A stretch of DNA of 11,947 nt, taken from contig JABMRL010000128.1 of assembly GCA_013202615.1 (NCBI GenBank), forward strand, positions 1-11,947. The letters are read 5' to 3'. Each line of letters begins with the position of its first letter. Position 1 is the stretch's first letter. Of this stretch, positions 1 through 7,588 are shown one piece after another. Source of the DNA: Dehalococcoidia bacterium (lineage in GTDB: Bacteria > Chloroflexota > Dehalococcoidia > Dehalococcoidales > RBG-16-60-22). The notes beneath the pieces were generated by a model, which saw nothing but the letters and a program-made list of their open reading frames with translations, was not told where the DNA came from and did not search any database. Both the position numbers and the translations under genes were made by a program.

Positions 1-876
1 GAGCACGCCTATTATCGCCAGTATGACCAGTAACACGGCGAACTGCTGTGCTACCGTCGGAAACATGGTGACGCAACGTCGAATCATGCCGTAACCGCCC
101 ATCTTGATGAGCACGCCGGCCAGCATGACGCTGACCGCCGTCGGCGCGTCAGTATGGGCATCGGGCAGCCAGGTATGGAACGGGAAGACCGGCAGTTTGA
201 TGGCAAAGCCGATGAGGAGCAGGAAGAAGATGGCCGCTGCTGGCATGATGGACTGCACCAGGCCGAGGCCCTGGTTGCCGATTTCCAGCATGCTAAGGCT
301 GCCGGTGGTGAAATACAGGCTCAGGATACCGGCCAGCATGAAAGCGCTGCCGAAGAGCGTGTACAGGACGTACTTCATTGCCGAGTATTCCTTGCGCCCC
401 GCCCCCCAGATATTTATCAGGAAGTACATCGGGATGACCTCTATCTCCCACATGATGAAGAAGAGAAGCAGGTCGAGCGAAAGGAAGACGCCGAGGATGC
501 TGGTCTCAAGGAGAAGGAGCCAGGCGAAGTACTCTCGTACCCTCAGGTGAATCTTCCAGGAAATCAATACCGCCAGGAAACCCAGGAAGGCGGTGAGCAC
601 CACCATTGGCAGGCTCAGGCCGTCCACCCCCAGATGATAGTGGGCGTTAATCGGGGCAATCCACAGCACTTTCTCCTCGAACTGAATCAGGCCGGCGGCT
701 TCAGGCGACCGGTTAAACAGGGCAAAGAGGATAACGGACAGAGCGAAGGGCACGAAAGTAAAGAGAGCCGCCGTCCACCTGATAACCCGCTCACGATCGC
801 TCAGCACAAAGGCAATGAGCACCGCGCCCACCACGGGCAGGAAGAGTATCGTTGTCAGATAGCCCGAACCCAACAA
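1..876 (-). CDS. nuoM: NADH-quinone oxidoreductase subunit M (NuoM), C-terminus beyond window
   Basis: Antiporter-like proton-pumping subunit of the complex I membrane arm. The first 292 residues are visible and open to the window edge; the family usually has about 490-500. Family hallmarks seen: Glu144 in FIMWEIEVIPMYF (the TM5 glutamate), Lys227 and His234 in IKLPVFPFHTWLPDAH (the TM7 lysine region) and Lys258 in VLIKMGGYG (TM8). These are the residues known in the family to carry the proton path. The start is TTG at 876-874. An in-frame TAA lies at 900-898 with no ATG or GTG between, and an AAGGAG stands 6 bases upstream. A second TTG follows immediately at 873. The gene begins 25 bases after nuoL, the loosest junction in the operon. 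nuoN would be expected next, outside the window. Confidence 0.96.
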   Translation of the reverse strand, partial: MLGSGYLTTILFLPVVGAVLIAFVLSDRERVIRWTAALFTFVPFALSVILFALFNRSPEAAGLIQFEEKVLWIAPINAHYHLGVDGLSLPMVVLTAFLGFLAVLISWKIHLRVREYFAWLLLLETSILGVFLSLDLLLFFIMWEIEVIPMYFLINIWGAGRKEYSAMKYVLYTLFGSAFMLAGILSLYFTTGSLSMLEIGNQGLGLVQSIMPAAAIFFLLLIGFAIKLPVFPFHTWLPDAHTDAPTAVSVMLAGVLIKMGGYGMIRRCVTMFPTVAQQFAVLLVILAIIGVL

Positions 877-882
877 GGCAAA

Positions 883-888
883 CTCCTT
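883..888 (-). promoter_or_regulatory. Ribosome binding site of nuoM (supports TTG start)
   Basis: On the minus strand this reads AAGGAG, 6 bases before TTG at 876 and 9 before the second TTG at 873. It decides the nuoM start, because no ATG or GTG occurs in frame after the upstream TAA at 900-898. Confidence 0.75.
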
Positions 889-901
889 TTCTTCTTTTTA
901 T

Positions 902-2818
902 TTAGCCGAAAAAGTAAATGGCGAAAATAATCGCCAGTATACCGATGCCGATGAACAGTCCGTAGAGCTGGAGCTGTCCGGTCTGGGCATGCCGCATAGC
1001 TCTGCCACTGGCGATGGCACCATTGGCCACGCCGTTGACCGTCCCGTCCACGACCCGGTTATCAAATTGCTCAAAGGCGGCAAAAATCCCTTTGAGCAGG
1101 GCATTTCTCACGATTATGTTTTCATACAGCTCGTCAAGCCAGTATTTGCGGTAGAACAATGTGTAGAGCGGTTTAAACATGCCGCCAATTCTTTCTGCTG
1201 AAAGCCACGATTTACTGTACATGGCGTAGGCGAGCAGAATGCCCAGCCCCGCCAGTATTAATGCTATCCAGGGAAGCGTCTGGGTGAAGGGGTGGAAGAG
1301 GCCTTCAAAGAAGCCGTGCGTTTGGCCGTGCCCCATGAAGGCGCCGAAGTGCCCGGTCACGTTCCAGAGCCCGGAGAATATGGATAATACTGCCAGAATT
1401 ACCAGTGGTATGGTCATCACACTGGGTGATTCGTGGGGCTGACCGTGATGGCTATCATGCCCGTGGGCATTCGGGTCACCACCCCGGTACTCCCCGCCGA
1501 AGGTCATAAAGACGGCGCGGAACATGTAGAAGGCGGTCATGAAGACCGTTATCATTGCCAGATAGAACAGCACGGGCTGGCTGGCAAAGGAGCTGATTAC
1601 AATCTCGTCCTTGCTCCAGAAGCCGGAGAGCGGCCAGATGCCGGCGATGCTCAATGAGGCGATGACAAAGGTGGCGTAGGTCCAGGGCATATATTTGCGC
1701 AGGCCACCCATCAGGCGCATGTCAAAGGTGCCGGTGGCGTGGTTAACACTGCCCGACCCGAGGAACAGGAGAGCCTTAAAGAAGGCGTGGTTGAACAGGT
1801 GGAAAATGCCGATGGCCACCCCGCCCGCGCCCAGCCCCAGCATCATGTAGCCGAGCTGGCTGATGGTGGAGTAGGCCAGCACGCGCTTGATATCGTTCAT
1901 CACCAGACCCATGGAGGCGGCGAAAATGGCGGTTATACCGCCGATAATGGCCACCGTGGTCAGTGCTGTCGCCGAGTGTTCGAAAAGGGGGAACATGCGG
2001 GCGACCAGAAAGACGCCGGCGGCTACCATCGTGGCCGCATGGATTAAGGCGCTGACCGGTGTTGGGCCTTCCATGGCGTCGGGCAGCCAGACGTGGAGCG
2101 GGAACTGGGCTGACTTGCCCACCGCGCCGGCGAAGATGCCAAGGGCTGCCCAGGTGAGCACCGTGCCCGCCAGCGCACCGGCAATGGCCAGTTCGTGCAG
2201 TTCGTGAATATCAAAGGTGCCCGTATTCAGATAGAGCAGCAGTATGCCGGCCAGGAACCCGAAGTCGCCGAGCCGGGTAACGATGAACGCCTTCTTGGCG
2301 GCATCGGCGGCGGACGGTTTGTGGAACCAGAAGCCGATGAGGAGGTACGAGCAAAGCCCTACCATCTCCCAGAAGACGAACATGAAGAGCAAATTATCGG
2401 CTATCACCAGGCCTATCATTGACGCGGTGAAGAGCGACATCCATGCGTAGTAGCGGTGGTAGCCGGGGTCGCCGTGCATGTAGCCCTGCGAGTAAATCTG
2501 TACCATCAGGCTGACCACGAGGACGACGATAAGCATCACCGCCGTCAGCGAGTCCATAATAATGCCGAGGTGAATGGTCACCCCGCCCTCGATGACCACC
2601 CAGGTGATGTCAGGGACGGGTATTTCATGGTGAGGAGCAGCCATCACCGCGAACAGCGCCCAGATGGACAGGGCCAGAGAGCCGCCAATGGCAGCGATGG
2701 TGATATAGCCGGCTACCCTTGATTCCGGTTTAACGAAGGGGCGGATGAAAAAGGCGATAAAGACAAAGGAGAAGAGCGGGAGCAGGAATATCAGCCAGGC
2801 CACTTGATGCGGCATCAT
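902..2818 (-). CDS. nuoL: NADH-quinone oxidoreductase subunit L (NuoL)
   Basis: Distal proton-pumping, antiporter-like subunit of the complex I membrane arm, with the long lateral helix that runs along it. It is full length at 638 residues. Visible hallmarks: Glu151 in FWEMVGLCSYLLIGFW (TM5), Lys235 and His242 in GKSAQFPLHVWLPDAMEGP (TM7), and His260 in SALIHAATMVAAG (TM8). Near residues 443-463 there is a His-rich, hydrophilic loop leading into PHESP, which is common in the family. The C-terminal third holds the KYWLDELYE motif and a final transmembrane helix, as expected for the lateral-helix extension. The ATG at 2818 overlaps the stop of the preceding small gene (ATGA), so translation is probably coupled to it. 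A second ATG follows directly; a GAGG precedes the first. Confidence 0.97.
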   Translation of the reverse strand: MMPHQVAWLIFLLPLFSFVFIAFFIRPFVKPESRVAGYITIAAIGGSLALSIWALFAVMAAPHHEIPVPDITWVVIEGGVTIHLGIIMDSLTAVMLIVVLVVSLMVQIYSQGYMHGDPGYHRYYAWMSLFTASMIGLVIADNLLFMFVFWEMVGLCSYLLIGFWFHKPSAADAAKKAFIVTRLGDFGFLAGILLLYLNTGTFDIHELHELAIAGALAGTVLTWAALGIFAGAVGKSAQFPLHVWLPDAMEGPTPVSALIHAATMVAAGVFLVARMFPLFEHSATALTTVAIIGGITAIFAASMGLVMNDIKRVLAYSTISQLGYMMLGLGAGGVAIGIFHLFNHAFFKALLFLGSGSVNHATGTFDMRLMGGLRKYMPWTYATFVIASLSIAGIWPLSGFWSKDEIVISSFASQPVLFYLAMITVFMTAFYMFRAVFMTFGGEYRGGDPNAHGHDSHHGQPHESPSVMTIPLVILAVLSIFSGLWNVTGHFGAFMGHGQTHGFFEGLFHPFTQTLPWIALILAGLGILLAYAMYSKSWLSAERIGGMFKPLYTLFYRKYWLDELYENIIVRNALLKGIFAAFEQFDNRVVDGTVNGVANGAIASGRAMRHAQTGQLQLYGLFIGIGILAIIFAIYFFG

Positions 2819-3009
2819 AGCTTCCTCAATACGTCCCTTATCACGTGTTCTTTGTCTTTCGGCACCATTACGGAGTATCCGGTGAACTCCTGGCCGATAG
2901 GTACGCCTGAGGCGGGCAGAATGCGGGCGGGAACTCCTTCTCCTTCAAAGAGCTCCTGCCACATCTCGGCCACCATCAGGCTATTTGCTTTCTTGGCTTC
3001 AACCCACAT
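2815..3009 (-). CDS. Small DUF2007-like (putative signal-transducing) protein inside the nuo operon
   Basis: A 64-residue soluble protein that is not a complex I subunit. It begins MWVEAKKANSL, continues with an amphipathic helix ending LFEGEGVPARI, then a loop, a predicted beta strand (GYSVMVP) and a final helix (IRDVLRKL). This alpha/beta pattern, with the phrase 'helix, EGEG(I/V)P, strand, VP, helix', is what I associate with the DUF2007 family (putative prokaryotic signal-transducing proteins, ferredoxin-like fold). That assignment is from memory of the pattern, not a search. It starts 3 bases after the nuoK stop and shares an ATGA overlap with nuoL, so it is translated as part of the operon. 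Its Shine-Dalgarno sequence is weak, consistent with coupling to nuoK. No membrane segment, cysteine or metal motif is present. The function is unknown; an assembly or regulatory role in complex I is inference from position only. Confidence 0.85.
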   Translation of the reverse strand: MWVEAKKANSLMVAEMWQELFEGEGVPARILPASGVPIGQEFTGYSVMVPKDKEHVIRDVLRKL

Positions 3010-3012
3010 TTT

Positions 3013-3324
3013 TTACCACTTCAATAAATCGATTTTGCTGACATCAATATCTTCCAGGCCGCGGTAGATGGCGAAGATAATCGCCAGGCCAACGGCCACC
3101 TCGGCTGCCGCCACCACGATGACGAAAATGGCAAAGACCTGTCCCGTGAGCATGGCCGGCACCACGTAGCGTGAAAACGCTACCAGGGTGATATTTACCG
3201 CATTGAGCATCAGCTCGACGCACATCAGGATGATAACGGCGTTGCGCTTGGCGAGCACGCCGTAAAGCCCGATGCAGAACAGGATGGCGGACAATATCAA
3301 ATAATGTTGCAGGCCTATCACCAT
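3013..3324 (-). CDS. nuoK: NADH-quinone oxidoreductase subunit K (NuoK)
   Basis: Small three-helix membrane subunit (103 residues, the usual length) that sits between NuoJ and NuoN and helps form the first proton channel. The two membrane glutamates characteristic of the family are present: Glu37 in [11 protein letters not shown] (TM2) and Glu75 in [13 protein letters not shown] (TM3). I place the start at ATG 3324 (MVIGLQHYL), with AGGGAG 10 bases upstream. An earlier in-frame ATG at 3390 would add 22 hydrophilic residues encoded inside nuoJ that match nothing in the family. The gene lies 4 bases after nuoJ and 3 bases before the small DUF2007-like gene. Confidence 0.97.
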   Translation of the reverse strand: MVIGLQHYLILSAILFCIGLYGVLAKRNAVIILMCVELMLNAVNITLVAFSRYVVPAMLTGQVFAIFVIVVAAAEVAVGLAIIFAIYRGLEDIDVSKIDLLKW

Positions 3325-3328
3325 TTGC

Positions 3329-3817
3329 TTACTTCTCCCTCGCCAGGACAATCGCTCCCAGAGTGGCGGAAAGCAGCAACACCGCGGCAATCTCTACCGG
3401 CAGGAGATAACCACCTTCGCCAAAGAGGCTATTCGCCAGCGCAGCGGTGGTTGGCGCCGTCGGCGTTATGCCTGATACCGGCCACGGTGTATTGATTAAC
3501 GTTAAAACGAGTACTTCCAGAAACAGGATGGCAATTATAAAAGCGGGTATCTGAAAACGGCTGTTCGGGCTGCCCTGCTGTACCTCTCTGGTCATCATGA
3601 TGGCTAAAATAATAAGTACCGATATGGCACCCACGTAGACCAGAATCTGGACGGCGGCCAGGAAATCGGCGCTGAGGGTAATGTAGAGCCCGGCTACCGT
3701 TAAAAAGCACAGTATCAGCGATAGCGCCGCCCGGAAAACATTGCGCAGCAGAACCACGCCCAGCGCGGCGATAATCGCCACTGCGGCCAGCATCCAGAAA
3801 GAGATAGCCAGTCCCAT
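3329..3817 (-). CDS. nuoJ: NADH-quinone oxidoreductase subunit J (NuoJ)
   Basis: Membrane subunit of complex I with about five transmembrane helices (162 residues, typical length). The signature [16 protein letters not shown] spans residues 54-69; Tyr61 lies in the TM3 region that forms the pi-bulge in known complex I structures and is thought to link quinone chemistry to proton pumping. It contributes to the central hydrophilic axis with NuoA, NuoH and NuoK. The ATG shares one base with the nuoI stop (TAATG), and the nuoK start follows 4 bases after its own stop. Nothing is unusual in it. Confidence 0.96.
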   Translation of the reverse strand: MGLAISFWMLAAVAIIAALGVVLLRNVFRAALSLILCFLTVAGLYITLSADFLAAVQILVYVGAISVLIILAIMMTREVQQGSPNSRFQIPAFIIAILFLEVLVLTLINTPWPVSGITPTAPTTAALANSLFGEGGYLLPVEIAAVLLLSATLGAIVLAREK

Positions 3818-4314
3818 TACCGTTTCTCCGTCACCTTCTCTATGAGCAGGGTCTGCTTGGGCAGTTTTTCCGCTTTATCCGGATAGAAATAGCCGCTGAC
3901 CTTTCTCTCCGGCGTTTCCAGCATCTCTTCTTTGCCCTGCACCAGTTCGCCGCGGCGGTATTTCGCGCACTCAAAATTGTGGCTGAAGTACAGCGCTTCA
4001 TACGGGCAGGACTCGATGCAGAGGCCGCACTGGATGCAGTAGCCGGTGTCAGCCTCGTATTTCTCGACGACATACTTATTTTCTGCCATATCGGTCGAGG
4101 TGATGATTTCAATGGCGCCCTGGGGGCAGGTCTTGGCACAGGTGCCACAGCCGGTACACTTCTCCTGGTTCCAGATGAGTTCATTGCCCCGGAACCGCCG
4201 CGAGATGTTGAGTCGCTGCTCAGGGTACTGCGACACCGTCGGGTGGCGGAACAGATGCTTGATGGTTACCGTCAAGCCCTTGGCGATGCCGATTCCATAC
4301 CGTTCAAATTTCAA
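3817..4314 (-). CDS. nuoI: NADH-quinone oxidoreductase subunit I (NuoI), 2x[4Fe-4S] ferredoxin-like
   Basis: Peripheral-arm iron-sulfur subunit (165 residues) that passes electrons through two [4Fe-4S] clusters toward cluster N2 in NuoB. Both ligand sets are complete: Cys53, 56, 59 and 63 (CTGCGTCAKTCP) and Cys93, 96, 99 and 103 (CIQCGLCIESCP). The N-terminal stretch GIAKGLTVTIKHLFR is the usual amphipathic anchor lying on the membrane. In a complex without NuoEFG this is the likely entry side for electrons from an external donor, which is inference. The start is TTG at 4314-4312: an in-frame TAG lies just upstream, and a perfect AGGAGG stands 8 bases before it. The gene overlaps the end of nuoH by 11 bases and its stop overlaps the nuoJ start by one base. 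Confidence 0.97.
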   Translation of the reverse strand: MKFERYGIGIAKGLTVTIKHLFRHPTVSQYPEQRLNISRRFRGNELIWNQEKCTGCGTCAKTCPQGAIEIITSTDMAENKYVVEKYEADTGYCIQCGLCIESCPYEALYFSHNFECAKYRRGELVQGKEEMLETPERKVSGYFYPDKAEKLPKQTLLIEKVTEKR

Positions 4315-5431
4315 CTCTACCGCCTCCTAACCGGAAGAAAAACCTCGACCATACGAGAACCAGGATTGCCATCACGGCGATATTTACGATAATCATCACC
4401 CAGACCAGTTCGGTGGGCCAGCCGGCCAGCACCTGTAAAGCGGTGATAAACATGTTGAGCAGTGACATTGGGAAAAGGAACTTCCAGGCGAAGGCCATCA
4501 ACTGGTCGATTCTTATCCTGGGCAGGGTGGTTCGCGTCCATACCATGGCGAAGAAGACAAGGATAATCTTGACGACGAACCAGAGCCACGGAGGCAGTAT
4601 CGGGCCTTTCCAGCCGCCGAGGAAGAGGGTGGCGATGATGGCGGAGATAGCCACTGCCTCGGCGTACTCCACCAGGTAGAACATGGCGAATTTCATGCCC
4701 GAGTACTCGGTGTGGAAGCCGGCCACAAGCTCGGAATCGGCCTCCATGAGGTCGAAAGGGCTGCGGTTAATCTCGGCGCAGCCGGCGGCGAAGAAGAGCA
4801 GGAAGCCGAGCGGCTGGAGCAGGATAAAGGGAACGTTCTGTGCCACCACAATATCGTTCAACGACAGTGAGCCGGCGATGAGCACCACGCCGACGATGGC
4901 CAGCACCATCGGGATTTCATAGCTGACGATGGCGGCGACGTTGCGCATGGCGCCGAGGAGGGAATACTTGTTGCTCGAGCCCCACCCGGCCATGAAAATG
5001 CCCACCGTGGACACCGAGCTGATGGCTATCACATACAGGATGCCGATATTCAGGTCGGCCAGCAGGGCCCCGTTTTCAAAAGGTATCACGGCGAAGAGCA
5101 TAAGCGCCGGGGCGAAGGCAATGACCGGCGCCAGCCAGTGGACGAGCTTGTCGGCGGCGGCAGGCACGATATTCTCTTTGAGCAGCACCTTGACGGCGTC
5201 GGCCACGGGCTGAAGGAGGCCAAAAGGACCGGTGCGGTTGGGACCGAGGCGCGACTGCATCCGGCCCATTCCTCTGCGTTCTATGTAGATGACGCCCATC
5301 ACCATAGTGAGGACAAAGCCGATTATGACCACGGTGAAGAATAGCCAGTGCCACCAGAACCCCCCCGGCCAGTCCGGCGAGACTGCCTGTAATCTGGCTA
5401 AATGGTAAATATTAAGCCCTGCTGTTGCCAT
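4304..5431 (-). CDS. nuoH: NADH-quinone oxidoreductase subunit H (NuoH)
   Basis: Membrane subunit that joins the two arms of complex I and lines the quinone-binding chamber (375 residues, slightly longer than the usual 320-350). Family signatures: YIERRGMGRMQSRLGPNR at residues 49-66, the GPFGLLQPVADAVKVLLKE segment after it, and the acidic loop around residues 220-242 (AEINRSPFDLMEADSEL, then HTEYSG) whose Glu/Asp residues connect the quinone cavity to the proton axis. TTLPRIRIDQLM at 301-312 is also typical. About eight membrane segments are apparent. The ATG overlaps the nuoD stop by one base (TAATG). Its direct placement after nuoD shows that nuoE, nuoF and nuoG are not between them. Confidence 0.97.
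   Translation of the reverse strand: MATAGLNIYHLARLQAVSPDWPGGFWWHWLFFTVVIIGFVLTMVMGVIYIERRGMGRMQSRLGPNRTGPFGLLQPVADAVKVLLKENIVPAAADKLVHWLAPVIAFAPALMLFAVIPFENGALLADLNIGILYVIAISSVSTVGIFMAGWGSSNKYSLLGAMRNVAAIVSYEIPMVLAIVGVVLIAGSLSLNDIVVAQNVPFILLQPLGFLLFFAAGCAEINRSPFDLMEADSELVAGFHTEYSGMKFAMFYLVEYAEAVAISAIIATLFLGGWKGPILPPWLWFVVKIILVFFAMVWTRTTLPRIRIDQLMAFAWKFLFPMSLLNMFITALQVLAGWPTELVWVMIIVNIAVMAILVLVWSRFFFRLGGGRVEI
4323..4328 (-). promoter_or_regulatory. Perfect Shine-Dalgarno site of nuoI (supports TTG start)
   Basis: On the minus strand this reads AGGAGG, 8 bases before TTG 4314. It lies inside the last codons of nuoH. An in-frame TAG just upstream leaves TTG as the only reasonable start. Confidence 0.85.
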
Positions 5432-6534
5432 TATCTATCAATCTCACCCACGGTAATATCGATACTGCCGAAAATAATGATTAAATCGGCTATCTTCCAG
5501 CCGCGCACCATATCGCGCAATGCCGTCAGGTTGATTAAGCTTGGCGGGCGGATATGGCAGCGGTAAGGAGCGATGGAATTATCTGAAACCAGGTAGAAAC
5601 CGAGTTCGCCTTTCGGTGCCTCAATGTGGGCATATGCCTCGCCGACTGGCGGTCGAACCAGGTGGGGCACCTCGGCTCGCACGGGACCGGACGGGAGCTG
5701 CTCCATTGCCTGCCGGATAATGCGCAGGCTCTGTCGCGTTTCTTCGACCCTCTGGCGGTAGCGGTCGTAGCAGTCGCCGGTGGTTTGCGTCGGAATGTCA
5801 AAATCGAAGCGGTCGTAAATGGAGTAGGGGTCGGCCTGGCGAATATCCCACTTCACGCCGCTCGCCCGGAGTACAGGGCCGCTTATCGAGCAGTTGATTG
5901 CCTGTTCTTTACTCAAAATGCCAACGCCCTTGGCGCGGGCAAGCAATATTTCGTTCTGCATCAGGAGCTGGTCGTACTCGTCCATAAAGCGCGGCATCAT
6001 GTCCATGAACTTGCGCAGGGCAGGCATGAACTCCTCGGGCAGGTCCTGACTGACGCCGCCCACGCGCATGTAGTTATAGGTGAGCCGCTGGCCGCTGGCC
6101 ATCTCGAAGAGGTCAACGATTCGCTCGCGTTCCCGGAACATATAAAGGAAGGGGGTGAAGTAAGCCCCGCAGTCGTTCAAAAAGGCGCCGACGGCAATTA
6201 AAAGAGCCGCGACGCGCTGCAATTCAGACATGATTACCCGTATGTATTCGGCGCGCTCCGGGACCTTGATGCCCGCCAGTTTCTCCGCGGCCAGGCAGTA
6301 GGCCAGGTTATTGCTCATCGATGAAATGTAGTCCAGCCGGTCGGTGAGCGGTATGACGCCAGTGTATGTCCGCTGTTCGGCGAGCTTCTCTATGCCGCGG
6401 TGCAGATAGCCGAACACCGGCTCGATATCGACCACCACCTCACCGTCGAGCGTCACCCGCATGCGGAACACTCCGTGGGTGCTGGGGTGAACCGGCCCCA
6501 TATTGAGCACAAAAGGTTCGGTGCGCACGGCCAT
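5431..6534 (-). CDS. nuoD: NADH-quinone oxidoreductase subunit D (NuoD), 49-kDa-type
   Basis: Peripheral-arm subunit that forms the quinone site together with NuoB and NuoH (367 residues, separate from NuoC). It begins with the signature NMGPVHPSTHGVFRM, where His16 and His20 belong to the quinone-site loop, and continues with GYLHRGIEKLAEQRTY. It is homologous to the large subunit of [NiFe] hydrogenases, but the nickel-binding Cys pairs of hydrogenases are absent: the N-terminal site reads YLHRGIEK rather than RxCxxC. It is therefore the complex I form and not an energy-converting hydrogenase. The C-terminus (IIFGSIDITVGEIDR) is the normal family end. One-base overlaps (TAATG) join it to nuoC before and nuoH after. 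Confidence 0.97.
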   Translation of the reverse strand: MAVRTEPFVLNMGPVHPSTHGVFRMRVTLDGEVVVDIEPVFGYLHRGIEKLAEQRTYTGVIPLTDRLDYISSMSNNLAYCLAAEKLAGIKVPERAEYIRVIMSELQRVAALLIAVGAFLNDCGAYFTPFLYMFRERERIVDLFEMASGQRLTYNYMRVGGVSQDLPEEFMPALRKFMDMMPRFMDEYDQLLMQNEILLARAKGVGILSKEQAINCSISGPVLRASGVKWDIRQADPYSIYDRFDFDIPTQTTGDCYDRYRQRVEETRQSLRIIRQAMEQLPSGPVRAEVPHLVRPPVGEAYAHIEAPKGELGFYLVSDNSIAPYRCHIRPPSLINLTALRDMVRGWKIADLIIIFGSIDITVGEIDR

Positions 6535-6974
6535 TATATGTAGTCCTTCCGCAGGGGATGTCCCTCAAAACCATCCCAGAGGAAAATACGTTTCATGCTC
6601 GGGTGTCCTTCGAAATTAATACCGAAGAGGTCGTAAATCTCCCGCTCCTGGAAGTCGGCGCCCTGCCACAGGCCAGTTACCGATGGCAAAGCCGGGTTTT
6701 CGCGGTCGTAGCACCGGGCCTTGACCATCAGGCTGTGGTTGTGTTCCAGGGAACTGAGCAGGTAGGCGACCTCAAAGTGGTCATAGTAATCAACAGCGGT
6801 AACGAAGTTAAGATAATCGAAGTCCAGCCCCCCGGTTTCTTTCAGAAAACGGGCGACGTCAAGCAACTGGTCGCTTTTAACCACCAGGTTTTCCGGGGTG
6901 GATTCAACCACGCTGCCGGAGAATTTCTCTTCTATTTTGCTGGCAACTTCCTTACCGGAGAGGGCAACTGTCAT
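6534..6974 (-). CDS. nuoC: NADH-quinone oxidoreductase subunit C (NuoC), 30-kDa-type
   Basis: Structural subunit of the complex I peripheral arm, 146 residues. The family signature is complete near the C-terminus: [16 protein letters not shown] followed by [17 protein letters not shown]. It is not fused to NuoD, unlike the NuoCD fusion of E. coli. It is near the short end for the family, which often carries extra N- or C-terminal segments. The ATG overlaps the nuoB stop (ATGA) and its TAA shares one base with the nuoD ATG. No cofactor is expected or seen. Confidence 0.96.
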   Translation of the reverse strand: MTVALSGKEVASKIEEKFSGSVVESTPENLVVKSDQLLDVARFLKETGGLDFDYLNFVTAVDYYDHFEVAYLLSSLEHNHSLMVKARCYDRENPALPSVTGLWQGADFQEREIYDLFGINFEGHPSMKRIFLWDGFEGHPLRKDYI

Positions 6975-7588
6975 CTTTCCAGTATCTTTCTCACATCGAT
7001 ATTCTTGCGTCGGGCAATCTTCTTCTGCAACATTTGAATGCCGTAGATTAGGGCTTCGGGGCGGGGAGGACAGCCGGGAACATACACATCTACGGGGATA
7101 ATGCGATTATAGCCCGGCACCACGGCGTACTCCGCCGAGGCGAAGATGCCGCCGCTGATGGCACAGGCGCCCATGGCGATGACCCATTTGGGCTCCGCCA
7201 TCTGGTTGTAGATGCGCCTCACGTTCGGGGCCATCTTCCAGGTCAGGGTGCCGGCGGTAATCATCAGGTCGGCCTGGCGGGGTGAGGCACGCAGTATTTC
7301 CATGCCGAAACGCGCCAGGTCAAAGCGCGGCCCGTTGGCGGCAATCATCTCAAAGGCACAGCAGGCGGGAAAGCAGATGGCCGTCCAGAGTGAGGAGCGC
7401 CGCCCCCAGTTGATCAGCGCATCCACCGAGGTCAGTAAAATATTCTGCTCCAGCTCCTCGTCCAGCCACTGGTCAGGGTCAGGAATCGGCTGCTGGCTTT
7501 GGGCCTTCAGGTCTTCAATGACCTGGCCTTCTTCCCGGTCCAGTTCGATATCAGAATAAATATATTTCTTGGCAGGTTCTATTTCCAT
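6971..7588 (-). CDS. nuoB: NADH-quinone oxidoreductase subunit B (NuoB), cluster N2 subunit
   Basis: Holds the terminal [4Fe-4S] cluster N2 that reduces quinone. All four ligands are present: the tandem Cys76-Cys77 (FPACCAFEM), Cys142 (MGACAISGG) and Cys173 ([12 protein letters not shown]). The segment [17 protein letters not shown] is typical. The protein is 205 residues. Roughly the first 50 are a polar, acidic extension ([11 protein letters not shown] precedes the conserved NWGRRSSLW), longer than in many minimal NuoB proteins. The residues before the Cys pair are CFPACC rather than the common FGLACC. The ATG at 7588 overlaps the end of nuoA by 10 bases, with AGAAGG about 8 bases upstream. 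Confidence 0.97.
   Translation of the reverse strand: MEIEPAKKYIYSDIELDREEGQVIEDLKAQSQQPIPDPDQWLDEELEQNILLTSVDALINWGRRSSLWTAICFPACCAFEMIAANGPRFDLARFGMEILRASPRQADLMITAGTLTWKMAPNVRRIYNQMAEPKWVIAMGACAISGGIFASAEYAVVPGYNRIIPVDVYVPGCPPRPEALIYGIQMLQKKIARRKNIDVRKILER

Noticed and set aside
154..930. 258-codon plus-strand open frame opposite nuoM
   Set aside because: It is antisense to the clearly coding nuoM frame; its product is rich in Gln, Glu and His with no recognisable domain, a typical shadow of a membrane-protein gene.
3325..3390. Longer nuoK start at ATG 3390
   Set aside because: It adds 22 polar residues encoded within nuoJ. The ATG at 3324 gives the normal NuoK N-terminus and has an upstream AGGGAG.
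3840..4184. Minus-strand frame rich in Arg, Ser, Ala and Pro inside nuoI
   Set aside because: A frame-shifted shadow of nuoI, whose two cysteine cluster motifs are intact in the real frame.
5626..6201. 191-codon plus-strand open frame opposite nuoD
   Set aside because: It lies fully antisense to a well-conserved nuoD and has no family resemblance or convincing ribosome site.
5431..6534. NuoD as an energy-converting hydrogenase large subunit
   Set aside because: The nickel-binding Cys pairs are absent and the quinone-site HPSTHG loop is present; nuoA, nuoJ and nuoK also accompany it.
6558..7037. 159-codon plus-strand open frame opposite nuoC and nuoB
   Set aside because: Antisense to two conserved genes; no recognisable protein features.
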